Assembly (NCBI GenBank): GCA_023386555.1
Contig: JAEWJK010000005.1
Coordinates: 62,001 to 126,000 of the forward strand
Origin: Bacteroidota bacterium
GTDB lineage: Bacteria > Bacteroidota > Bacteroidia > Chitinophagales > Chitinophagaceae
Length of the DNA stretch: 64,000 nucleotides
Direction of reading: 5' to 3'
A program made the translations under genes and the position numbers. Below, piece after piece: positions 52,413-60,089 of this stretch. Positions within the stretch are counted from its first letter, which is position 1, and the number at the start of each line of letters is the position of its first letter. The notes below the pieces were generated by a model that ran no database searches, was not told the DNA's origin, and was given only the letters and a program-made list of their open reading frames with translations.

Positions 52413-53822
52413 TCAATGCTTTTCGGAGACGCTCGTTAAAAAGGTTTCTACTGCCCTTCTGATCTGTGCTGTATTGCCCATGTGATTATTTACCAGTACA
52501 GAAAAGATCAATGTTTTATTTTGTTTGGTGATGAGATAGCCACTTAATGCGATATTGTTACTGAGTGTACCTGTCTTGGCAAAGATTTTATCTTTTAAGT
52601 TGATGTAATAGTTACTCAAAGTTCCTTCACCACCGGTTGGAAGGATTGTAGTGATACGATTCCACTCAAATTCATTTTTCATTTTGTTAAGCACATGTAC
52701 CATATCATTTGGTGAGAAGAGGTTATAGCGACTAAGCCCTGAACCGTCTACCCATCTGGGTTTTTGCGGAAGATCTTTGAGATCGGTTTTAAGTAAGCTG
52801 TCGATGATCTTTGCATCATTCATTATACCTGTCATTTCATTGCTCACCATTAACAGTGTTTGCTCGGCAAAGAAATTATCGCTGCGGTGCATCATTGGTT
52901 TGAGGAGAGAATCGGTGGGTTGGGAGTAGATCGTTGTGACAAACGGGCTATCTATATAAAAATTCTTTGAATGCCAGGCAGAAACATTTTTGACTTTTAA
53001 AGTATCCTCTAAAATTCTATCGATTTCCAGCCAATCTGTTCTTATAGGGATTTCGACAGATGTAAAATTGTTTTTAGTTGGTAAGACTGAAAAGATATTT
53101 TTATCAAGATCTCTTTTTAGCGATATTTTTTTTGATTTAACTGTTAGTGCTTTTCGATCAAACCCAGTTCCATTATCTGGATGCGTCACCCAGAAATCTT
53201 TTGGATTAGGAATACTCTTAAGCGTATCTCCTTTTAGAAAGAAATGAAATAAGTTGCCATAAATTGGTAAAGCAGACCTCTCAACCATATATGTGGCATC
53301 ATAATCATTCCAAGTCCAACCATAACCCCAAGGATCAAACTTAATTCCGCCTAATTCTACAGCCACCAATTTAAACTCTTTAGTATAGTCAAATAAGGGT
53401 TGATAAGGAAAGTCTTTATGCAGAAATGTTGGATCTCCTGAGGGAATGATAATTAAACTGGTATCACCATCTTCTAACCAGGAAAAATGACGTCCACCTA
53501 TTAAACTATCACCCAAATGTTTCATTGCTGCATAACAGGTAAACAGTTTTGTATTACTTGCCGGGATGAAATATTTATCTGCCTGGTGTTCGTATAAGTA
53601 TTTGTTTGTTGAGGGATCGTAAATGCTGATGCCGATATGTGCATTTAAAAGATTACTGTCGGAGAGAAGATTAATGTTTTGTTGGGAAGTAAGATTTTTT
53701 GTGGTGCTACAAGCTGGAAGCAGAATGAGAAATAAAAAATAAGGAATGAGAAATGAAAAAGGGTTTCTCAGCTTCAGAATGTTATACTGACGAAAGGATT
53801 GCGACGCAACAGTTGATGCCAT
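52413..53822 (-). CDS. dacB: D-alanyl-D-alanine carboxypeptidase / PBP4-type lipoprotein
   Basis: 469 residues from the ATG at 53822. The frame stays open to 53906 but would add a second, repeat-derived hydrophobic stretch. The hydrophobic leader ends LLPACSTTKN (Cys38). Peptidase S13 signatures: SNTK in PASNTKLFT (Ser89, Lys92), SGLSRYN in the SxN position, and AKTGTLSNN as KTG. The enzyme trims or hydrolyses peptidoglycan peptide cross-links in the periplasm. The first ten residues are encoded by an interspersed repeat (53785-53812), and the hydrophobic leader by the AAGAAATGAGAAA-type simple repeat, so the N-terminus may have been rebuilt after insertion. Confidence 0.88.
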   Translation of the reverse strand: MASTVASQSFRQYNILKLRNPFSFLIPYFLFLILLPACSTTKNLTSQQNINLLSDSNLLNAHIGISIYDPSTNKYLYEHQADKYFIPASNTKLFTCYAAMKHLGDSLIGGRHFSWLEDGDTSLIIIPSGDPTFLHKDFPYQPLFDYTKEFKLVAVELGGIKFDPWGYGWTWNDYDATYMVERSALPIYGNLFHFFLKGDTLKSIPNPKDFWVTHPDNGTGFDRKALTVKSKKISLKRDLDKNIFSVLPTKNNFTSVEIPIRTDWLEIDRILEDTLKVKNVSAWHSKNFYIDSPFVTTIYSQPTDSLLKPMMHRSDNFFAEQTLLMVSNEMTGIMNDAKIIDSLLKTDLKDLPQKPRWVDGSGLSRYNLFSPNDMVHVLNKMKNEFEWNRITTILPTGGEGTLSNYYINLKDKIFAKTGTLSNNIALSGYLITKQNKTLIFSVLVNNHMGNTAQIRRAVETFLTSVSEKH

Positions 53823-53883
53823 GAAAACAGGTGTTAGTATCCTGAAAATAAGAAATAAGTAATTAGGAATAAGAAATGAGAAA
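53734..53883. repeat. Imperfect AAGAAATGAGAAA-type repeats over the dacB leader and upstream DNA
   Basis: The plus strand has gaatgagaaataaaaaataa (from 53724) inside the leader codons, and aataagaaataagtaattag, then gaataagaaatgagaaag (53847-53883), upstream. The two blocks are similar, and both would encode FLIPxFLFLI-like hydrophobic peptides on the minus strand. A related TTCTTATTTCTCATT run lies at 53921-53941. Confidence 0.6.
53785..53812 (+). repeat. Interspersed repeat, copy 7, inside the dacB leader
   Basis: tactgacgaaaggattgcga then cgcaacag: a variant of the GCGACGCAAC subtype. The following gttgatgccatgaaaac matches the tails of copies 6 and 8. Unlike the other copies it is within a coding region, supplying residues TVASQSFRQ of the PBP leader on the minus strand. 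Confidence 0.65.
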
Positions 53884-53940
53884 GTCACTTCCATAAATGA
53901 CTTCACTTCTTATTTCTGATTTAGCGTTTCTTATTTCTCA

Positions 53941-55074
53941 TTAACTACGTTCCACCGCTCTCATCCATCTTTCCGGAATATCGTTGCTGGCTGCTGTAAT
54001 GTAATCGTACTGGCTGCAGGCAATGTAACGTCCATCTGGCATGTGCATCCACCATCTGCCTGTTCGTTTGCTTTGCAGGAATGTTGCTTCGACTTCTGCA
54101 AATGCAAGACGGAATTCATTGTATTCGTTATGATTATTCAACTGTGCTTCCTGTTTTCCACGATACACTCCATCCATTAAATACCAAAGCATGTGTGAGA
54201 TCTGTTTGGCTGTAAGTGTATCAGTATCTTTTGCAGGATCATAACCATAAATGCCTATGCTGCTCATGTCTGGAGCCATGCCTGCATATTGCATAACAAT
54301 GCAACTTTCTTCACCGGTAAAACCATTTGGTGTTAGTCGATTTGCAGGTGCATGTGCATGTTGAATGGCAGCGATATCAAAGCTGAGCATATTTGAATTA
54401 CGGATCACCGGTTCCATCTCTTCGATATTTTCTTTCACTCTTCCTACACGGTAGCAATCGAAACGAAGTTTATCAATTGTCTCCAGCATTTGCGGATGAA
54501 CAAAATAACTCTGGAAACCGATATGGTTATAATGACGAATATAATTTGGTTCGCCAGTAAGCATTTCCAATAAGAAATTATCTGCCGGTAATCGGCTTTC
54601 CATGTTAAGATCAATCCTTGCATCTACACAAGAAGCTTCGATGATCTTATTGATAGCACCATAAGCCTGGTATTGAGCCAATGTAACATCATGTGATCCA
54701 CCAAGGATGACAACTCTTTTTTTATTTTCAATTAATTCTGAAACAACAGCTTTTAATGCAGCATAGGTATCAGCTAAAGTTGCACCGGCTTTAATGTTTC
54801 CAACATCGGCTATCTTAACATTATTATGCCAATGATACAGGGAATAGAACTCATGCCTGATTGCATCGGGTGCAGCAGTTGAATAATCACCCATGCCTGC
54901 ACCTCTTGTTTCACCACAGCCAACAATCACTAGATCAGCTTCTTCCAGTTCAGGAAAATATTCATCATGCAGGAAAATATTTTGTCCGATCTGTGTGTTG
55001 CGATAACCTTCATCGTTAGAAAGTTCATGAATATTCAATGGCTGAAGGAAATCGATAATAGTGTGCAGCGACAT
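53941..55074 (-). CDS. Arginase-fold (formimidoylglutamase-like) protein with altered metal site
   Basis: 377 residues from the ATG at 55074. Ureohydrolase fold: VGCGETRGAGMGDYSTAAPD, GGSHDVTLA (125-133), SCVDARIDL (148-156), SFDIAAIQHAHAP (231-243), and a closing WWMHMPDGRYIACSQYDY. The usual ligands are partly changed: GGDHS is GGSHD (His128 kept), DAHxD is DARID (Arg153 instead of His), and SxDxD is SFDIA (Ala235 instead of Asp). Enzymes of this group in Bacteroidota are often labelled formimidoylglutamase, but an unaltered Mn pair is not present here. It may have a non-catalytic or altered role. Confidence 0.82.
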   Translation of the reverse strand: MSLHTIIDFLQPLNIHELSNDEGYRNTQIGQNIFLHDEYFPELEEADLVIVGCGETRGAGMGDYSTAAPDAIRHEFYSLYHWHNNVKIADVGNIKAGATLADTYAALKAVVSELIENKKRVVILGGSHDVTLAQYQAYGAINKIIEASCVDARIDLNMESRLPADNFLLEMLTGEPNYIRHYNHIGFQSYFVHPQMLETIDKLRFDCYRVGRVKENIEEMEPVIRNSNMLSFDIAAIQHAHAPANRLTPNGFTGEESCIVMQYAGMAPDMSSIGIYGYDPAKDTDTLTAKQISHMLWYLMDGVYRGKQEAQLNNHNEYNEFRLAFAEVEATFLQSKRTGRWWMHMPDGRYIACSQYDYITAASNDIPERWMRAVERS

Positions 55075-55089
55075 GCAGTGAGTTTGAGG

Positions 55090-55097
55090 CAAACATA
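55090..55097 (-). promoter_or_regulatory. -7 box of the arginase-fold gene
   Basis: The complement reads TATGTTTG, an exact TAnnTTTG, 15 nt before the ATG at 55074. It supports that start over a TTG at 55092, which lies inside the box. No clear -33 element was seen. Confidence 0.6.
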
Positions 55098-55162
55098 AGT
55101 TAAAACAATAAATCTTTAACAGTGATTAACCCTGATATATAACAGGCAGAAAACTATGTTAT

Positions 55163-55170
55163 TAAATTTG
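55163..55170 (+). promoter_or_regulatory. -7 box of batD
   Basis: TAAATTTG, an exact TAnnTTTG match, 7 nt before the ATG at 55178. No clear -33 element was seen. Confidence 0.6.
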
Positions 55171-55177
55171 CTGACGC

Positions 55178-56872
55178 ATGAAACTTTCGCTGAAATATTT
55201 TCTTAGTCTGTGCCTGGTGATGATATTATCAAACCTGCATGCACAGGAATTTACCATTTCAGTAAATGCAAGAGAGATAGGAAGGAAAGATCATGTGCAG
55301 GTGAATTATGATATTTCGGGTGAAGGAAAAGTTTCTGATTTTCAGCTTCCTTTTTTTGGTAAGCAATGGAAGATTGTTTCTGGTCCGCAAAGTGGGTTTC
55401 AATTAATCAACATTAATGGTAACAAGAGTACCATTACAAGTTATACCTACATTCTTTCTCCCACAAGAACCGGTAAGCTTTCGATTCCTGCTACTTCAGT
55501 GAAAGTGAATGGAAGAAGCATGAGTTGTAAAGAAATTGCTGTGAATGTGGTGAAGGAAGATCACCTGGATGATGTTCCTTCTGCTTATGCTCAATCACCA
55601 ACGATAATAGACATTGGAGGTGAGCGAAAAGAAGATATAGAAGAAGTTGAATTGAAGCCTGGTGAAGATCCACAGAAAAAGATCAGGAATAATCTTTTTG
55701 TAAAGGTGATACCTAGTAAAAGAAAATGTTATGTGGGAGAGCCAATATTGGTTACTTATAAATTATACACACGACTACGATCCGATTCAAGAGTAGTGAA
55801 GCAACCTTCTTTCTCAGGTTGTACGGTTACTGAAATGACGACTGACCAGGTCGATAAAGGAATCGAAGTTATTAATGGAAAAAAATATAAAGCTTATCTG
55901 TTCAGGCAGGTTCAGTTGTTTCCGTTGCAGCCTGGAAGAATTACTGTAGGGCAAGCTTCAGTAGATAACACTGTTACATTTCTTTCCAGCAGCAGCGACT
56001 TCAGGGATATGTATTATGGAATAAAATCCAGCCAGGAACATAATATCACGCTGTCAACAGAACCATTTTTTATTGAGGTGCTGGCTTTACCGGGTAAAGA
56101 TAAAACTGGAGGTATCGGTAATTTTGCTATTACTACAACGCTGAAGAAAGATTCTATTGCTGCAAATGAAACAAATACATTGATCGTTACGGTGAGAGGT
56201 AAGGGTAATTTTAATTCGATTGCTGAGCCTGAAATAACATGGCCGAAAGATGTATATCATTTTGATGCGGTAGAAAGAGATTCTATTGACAGGTTGAGTT
56301 TTCCTTTAGCAGGAATGAAAGTGTACGAGATTCCTTTTGAAGCAGGCAATACTGGTAAATTGGAAATTCCATCTGTGTCGCTTAATTATTTTGATCCTGA
56401 AAAAGCAAAATACATTAGTGTAAAAAGTGAACCTTTACATCTTACTGTTACCCCAGCCATTAAGGCCAACCTGGTACAATCAACTTTTGGAACGAAAGAA
56501 GGATTCGATATAAAATACCTCTTCTATGCTCTACCAGTGATCTTTTTGGCTGGATTGTTCTTTATAGCAAAACAGTCGAGGAGAAAATTACAACCTGTCA
56601 TAGCACAAAATGCTGTAATAGCTGAAGAAGTTGAACACAGTCATGAAGTTTTTAATACAACTGCAGAGCTGAATGAATTGATGTTGTTGCAGGATGATGC
56701 TGCATTTTATAGCCAGGCAAAAAAAATTGCTAAACAGCTTTTAGAGGAGAATAAAGGAGATAGTAGTTTGTTATTGGAAGTAATACAACAATGTAATACT
56801 GTTCTTTTTACTCCAATACATTCTACCAGTAAAAAAGAGATCCTGGAAAAACTGCAACAGGCAATTATTTAA
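55178..56872 (+). CDS. batD: BatD family protein
   Basis: 564 residues. Signal peptide (LSLCLVMILSNLHAQ), then repeated Ig-like domains: FTISVNAREIGRKDHVQVNY, LPFFGKQWKIVSGPQSGFQ, SYTYILSPTRTGKLSIPATS, RKCYVGEPILVTYKLYTR and LFPLQPGRITVGQASVDNTV. A transmembrane helix (FYALPVIFLAGLFFIAKQ, about 445-465) precedes a cytoplasmic helical tail (ELNELMLLQDDAAFYSQAKK). BatD is part of the Bat (aerotolerance) cluster with MoxR and VWA-domain proteins, but those genes are not adjacent here. Its last four bases overlap the stop of the convergent response regulator gene. Confidence 0.93.
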   Translation: MKLSLKYFLSLCLVMILSNLHAQEFTISVNAREIGRKDHVQVNYDISGEGKVSDFQLPFFGKQWKIVSGPQSGFQLININGNKSTITSYTYILSPTRTGKLSIPATSVKVNGRSMSCKEIAVNVVKEDHLDDVPSAYAQSPTIIDIGGERKEDIEEVELKPGEDPQKKIRNNLFVKVIPSKRKCYVGEPILVTYKLYTRLRSDSRVVKQPSFSGCTVTEMTTDQVDKGIEVINGKKYKAYLFRQVQLFPLQPGRITVGQASVDNTVTFLSSSSDFRDMYYGIKSSQEHNITLSTEPFFIEVLALPGKDKTGGIGNFAITTTLKKDSIAANETNTLIVTVRGKGNFNSIAEPEITWPKDVYHFDAVERDSIDRLSFPLAGMKVYEIPFEAGNTGKLEIPSVSLNYFDPEKAKYISVKSEPLHLTVTPAIKANLVQSTFGTKEGFDIKYLFYALPVIFLAGLFFIAKQSRRKLQPVIAQNAVIAEEVEHSHEVFNTTAELNELMLLQDDAAFYSQAKKIAKQLLEENKGDSSLLLEVIQQCNTVLFTPIHSTSKKEILEKLQQAII

Positions 56873-57576
56873 TCATTGTATTTGTAACCCACACCACGAA
56901 CAGAGTGAAAGTATTTCGGATTACGGGAGTCTTCTTCAAAATATTTTCTGAAGCTGAGTATGAAATTGTCGATTGTTCTTGTTGCAGGATATACATTATA
57001 ACCCCAGACCACCTGTAAAATTTTTTCTCTGGTTACAACTTCACCTTTGTTTTCGATCAGCAGTTTCAGCAGCATTGATTCTTTCTTGCTGAGCTGTACT
57101 TTTTCTCCTTTATGTGTAGTTGCTTCCTGGGCTTTAAAATCGATTTTATTATTGCCAAACATGTAGGTGTCACCAATCTTTTCCTGCACCTGCATTCTTT
57201 TATTCTTCTGAATTAGTTTTTCAACTCTTATCAGTAATTCTTCGAGGTTGAAAGGTTTGGTGAGATAATCATCAGCACCTTTTCTTAATCCAAGCACTTT
57301 ATCAGCACTAGTGTTTTTAGCACTAAGCATTAGAATAGGAACTTCAATGTTTTTGATGCGAATACTTTCCGTTACTGCTATACCATCAATCTCAGGCAAC
57401 ATAATATCCATGATGATCAGATCAAAATATTCGTTCTGAACTGCTTTCATTGCTTCCGTTCCATCAAAAGCAGATGATACTTCATAGCCTTCCATTTCAA
57501 GATTCAACTTCAGGGTTGCATGAAGATTTTCTTCATCCTCTACGATCAATATTGAACCTTTTGTATTCTCCTTCAT
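56869..57576 (-). CDS. OmpR-type response regulator (RprY-like)
   Basis: 235 residues. The receiver has ILIVEDEENLHATLKLNLEM, the phospho-acceptor Asp in FDLIIMDIMLPEIDG, LMLSAKNTSADKVLGL and YLTKPFNLEELL. The C-terminal winged helix is LSKKESMLLKLLIENKGEVV, then WGYNVYPATRTIDNFILSF and SVRGVGYKYN. It is paired by a 4-nt ATGA overlap with a HisKA-type kinase, forming a classic two-component pair of the RprXY kind, though not proven orthologous. Its stop overlaps the batD stop by 4 nt on the other strand. Confidence 0.93.
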   Translation of the reverse strand: MKENTKGSILIVEDEENLHATLKLNLEMEGYEVSSAFDGTEAMKAVQNEYFDLIIMDIMLPEIDGIAVTESIRIKNIEVPILMLSAKNTSADKVLGLRKGADDYLTKPFNLEELLIRVEKLIQKNKRMQVQEKIGDTYMFGNNKIDFKAQEATTHKGEKVQLSKKESMLLKLLIENKGEVVTREKILQVVWGYNVYPATRTIDNFILSFRKYFEEDSRNPKYFHSVRGVGYKYND

Positions 57577-58550
57577 CTGGTTTTAAATAAGACTGTAAAA
57601 ATACTGCCTTGCGGCTGATTATCTTTTACGCTAAGCGAAGCTTTATGTGCTTTGGCAATTTTTTTTGAGAGATAAAGTCCTAAACCTGTTCCACTTGTTT
57701 TACGTGTATTCTCATTACCAACTCTGTAAAACTTGTTGAATATCCTTGTTTTTTCTTCTGCAGGAATACCTACACCTTCATCCACTACTTTCATTTCTAT
57801 TGAATCAGTTTCCTGGTGAAGTTCAACTCTTACCTGTTTTTCTTTGGTTGAATATTTTAAAGCGTTTTCTACAAGATTATTCAAAAGCATTTTTAGTAGC
57901 AGGGCTTCTCCAACAATAAAAACCTCAGGCTCAACAAGAGAAGTAATATGGCGTAAAGGATAACGACCGGAATATTCCTTTATCACCTCCATGCAGATCT
58001 CGCTGAGATTGATCTCCTGTTTAAATGTAGTGTAACTACCACCTTCCAATTGTGCAGCAAGCAAAATATTATTGGATAATTGGTTTAGCCGAATGGCTTC
58101 CTGTAAAGTATGCCTGATCAATTTTTCTCTCGTTTCTTCATCCAATTGTCTTCTTAGTAAAGTTTCCAGATTCAGTTGTGTAACAGCAATGGGTGTTTTC
58201 AACTCATGTGTTACAGCCATCATGAAATTTTCCTGCTGTTGAGATAACCGGATTTGTCTTCTGGTTGCACGATAAATAAAAACAGCACCTATCAGTATTA
58301 ATATAAGAAATGTCGCTCCTTCACCAATGTATTGTGCATCTTTTCTTCGCCTGTCATCATTTACTTTCCAGACCTTTTCAGTGTATTGCGGATCATTTTT
58401 GTCTATGGCATTTATTCTAAGCTCAGCAATTGTATCGTTCTGGTTATGTAAAGAAAAAGACCAGAATGCCAATGCAGCAATAATGTATAATAACAGGAAC
58501 CAATAAACAACGGTAATTAGTACAAATCTTTTTTTCTGTGGGGCATTCAT
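57573..58550 (-). CDS. HisKA sensor histidine kinase
   Basis: 325 residues. Two transmembrane helices (FVLITVVYWFLLLYIIAALA; FLILILIGAVFIYRA) flank a short periplasmic sensor of about 40 residues. The DHp domain has FMMAVTHELKTPIAVTQLNL (the phospho-His). The HATPase has LLNNLVENALKYS (N-box), DEGVGIP and GTGLGLYLSKKI. The short sensor suggests it detects membrane or protein signals rather than a ligand pocket (inference). It overlaps the gldH stop by one base (TAATG) and the regulator start by ATGA, so the three genes are translationally coupled. Confidence 0.93.
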   Translation of the reverse strand: MNAPQKKRFVLITVVYWFLLLYIIAALAFWSFSLHNQNDTIAELRINAIDKNDPQYTEKVWKVNDDRRRKDAQYIGEGATFLILILIGAVFIYRATRRQIRLSQQQENFMMAVTHELKTPIAVTQLNLETLLRRQLDEETREKLIRHTLQEAIRLNQLSNNILLAAQLEGGSYTTFKQEINLSEICMEVIKEYSGRYPLRHITSLVEPEVFIVGEALLLKMLLNNLVENALKYSTKEKQVRVELHQETDSIEMKVVDEGVGIPAEEKTRIFNKFYRVGNENTRKTSGTGLGLYLSKKIAKAHKASLSVKDNQPQGSIFTVLFKTR

Positions 58551-59011
58551 TATTCAACTTTTTCTACCCTGATACCTGCATTCATTACATGTTGTAGTGG
58601 ATCTTCTCTCATTACATGCTGCAGTGTAAAAGTGTACATGCCTTTTTTCAATGGTACAGGACTATTATTTTTTTCAAAAGGAATTCGCTGATCAACGATA
58701 TCATCTACTGATGTACCAAACCATTTTTCATTATCGGCTAAAGTAAATTCCCTTTTAATCGTGTAAGTTGTGTCAGGTGCTTTCAATGTAATATTTACCC
58801 AAATGTTCTTCCATCTATAGGCATCGGTATGTCTTAACACAAGGTAGAGCCTGTAAGTAGATAATGTATCTGTGACCTCAAAATTGAAAGATTGTTTCTG
58901 GTTGCTATTCCATTCGTGTTTGGGAAAGAAGGCCATTCTCTCGTACACACCATTAGTTGTACATGATGAAAAGAAGATCAGTGCAGTAATAATAAAACCC
59001 GTCAGCTTCAT
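58550..59011 (-). CDS. gldH: Gliding motility lipoprotein GldH
   Basis: 153 residues, the typical GldH length. Lipoprotein signal ending FFSSC (Cys17). The mature part has the GldH pattern: MAFFPKHEWNSNQKQSFNFE, TLSTYRLYLVLRHTDAYRWK, NIWVNITLKAPDTTYTIKRE, KWFGTSVDDIVDQRIPFE, and the closing GMYTFTLQHVMREDPLQHVM. GldH is an envelope lipoprotein needed for gliding and T9SS function in Flavobacterium. The partners GldK, GldL, GldM and GldN are not in this window. It lies 14 nt after yicC and directly before the kinase. Confidence 0.93.
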   Translation of the reverse strand: MKLTGFIITALIFFSSCTTNGVYERMAFFPKHEWNSNQKQSFNFEVTDTLSTYRLYLVLRHTDAYRWKNIWVNITLKAPDTTYTIKREFTLADNEKWFGTSVDDIVDQRIPFEKNNSPVPLKKGMYTFTLQHVMREDPLQHVMNAGIRVEKVE

Positions 59012-59025
59012 GCTGTAAAATTATT

Positions 59026-59904
59026 CTATAAAACGTTTAGTACCTGTTCTTTTGCTTTTTCCAGTTCATCTTTCATCAACACTACACTTTTTTGTACAAC
59101 AGCATCGTAAGCTTTTGAACCGGTAGTATTGATCTCTCTTCCAATTTCCTGCAAGATGAAAGAAAGTTTTTTGCCTTTGCTGGTATCGGTTTCTTTCATT
59201 ATATCCCTGAAATAATTACAATGATTTTTCAGTCTTACCTGCTCTTCACTAATGTCTATCTTTTCGATGTAATAGATCAGTTCCTGCTCAAGCCTGTTCT
59301 TATCGTAGTTTTCTTTGCCGATGTTATCCTCCACTACTTTCACCAGGCCTTCTCTTATCTTTTCTCTCCTGGCAGGTTCAATTTTTTTGATCTCTTCCTG
59401 CAGCGCCTCAATTTTATCAATTCTTAAAACAAGATCTGCAGCCATTGATCTTCCTTCTTCTTTCCTATGTTCGATTAATTGAGCCAAAGCATCTCTCAAT
59501 ACTTTTTCAAATGAACTCCATTCTTCCTCATTCAATACTTCAGAAGTAGAAGCAATTACATCAGGCAGTTTTAATAAAGTGCTTAAGATAGAAGATGCAT
59601 CAAGGTTTAATTCCTGTGCCAGTTCGGCAACTGGCTTATAATACGCTTTAGCTAATTCGGTGTTGATGGAAACCGGTTTGGAAGCACCGTTTTGTTTAAG
59701 TGTAATAATACATTCCACACTTCCTCTTTGCAGTGTTTCGTTCAGAATATTCCTGATATCAAACTCATAAGGTTTCAATAATCCCGGAATATTTATCCTC
59801 AGATCAAATTGCTTTCCGTTTAATGATCGTACTTCAACCAGAAATGTTTTACCGTTAATGGTTTGTTCCGATCTGCCAAAACCTGTCATAGAGTATAATA
59901 CCAT
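59026..59904 (-). CDS. yicC: YicC family endoribonuclease-like protein
   Basis: 292 residues. N-terminal YicC_N: MVLYSMTGFGRSEQTINGKT, VEVRSLNGKQFDLRINIPG, LQRGSVECIITLKQNG. C-terminal DUF1732 region: HRKEEGRSMAADLVLRIDKI, YDKNRLEQELIYYIEKIDIS, EEQVRLKNHCNYFRDIM, GKKLSFILQEIGREINTTGS. In E. coli, YicC takes part in RNA degradation. It is the first gene of the yicC-gldH-kinase-regulator unit. A TACATTTA sequence upstream is a weak promoter-like box. Confidence 0.93.
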   Translation of the reverse strand: MVLYSMTGFGRSEQTINGKTFLVEVRSLNGKQFDLRINIPGLLKPYEFDIRNILNETLQRGSVECIITLKQNGASKPVSINTELAKAYYKPVAELAQELNLDASSILSTLLKLPDVIASTSEVLNEEEWSSFEKVLRDALAQLIEHRKEEGRSMAADLVLRIDKIEALQEEIKKIEPARREKIREGLVKVVEDNIGKENYDKNRLEQELIYYIEKIDISEEQVRLKNHCNYFRDIMKETDTSKGKKLSFILQEIGREINTTGSKAYDAVVQKSVVLMKDELEKAKEQVLNVL

Positions 59905-59956
59905 AGAAAAAGTTATCGGTAAATGTAAGGCAGATTGTTGTTCCGGCTTCAGTTTT

Positions 59957-59990
59957 CTATGGCATCGGCTGTTGTGTCACTCACTTGTAC
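59957..59990 (-). repeat. Interspersed repeat, copy 8
   Basis: Minus strand: GTACAAGTGAGTGACACAAC (complement of 59971-59990), then AGCCGATGCCATAGAAAACT. It is the GTGACACAAC subtype, agreeing with copy 5b in the first 20 nt and with copies 6 and 7 in the GATGCCA tail. Confidence 0.75.
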
Positions 59991-60089
59991 TCAAGAACTT
60001 TGTGGAGCAAGTCATTTAGTCAATAGGACATAAAGTCAATTAGTAGAAACTTAAAGGCATAAATGTCTTCCTGACTAATGACATTTTGA

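Noticed and set aside
53823..53906. Longer dacB start at the frame beginning (MKSFMEVTFSF)
   Set aside because: It would give two successive hydrophobic leaders, one from simple repeat DNA; the ATG at 53822 directly precedes the lipobox leader. The longer form is not excluded.
42138..60085. CATTAGTCATT-type runs at 42138 and 60010 as protein-binding sites
   Set aside because: They are simple intergenic repeats of low complexity with no fixed relation to a promoter.
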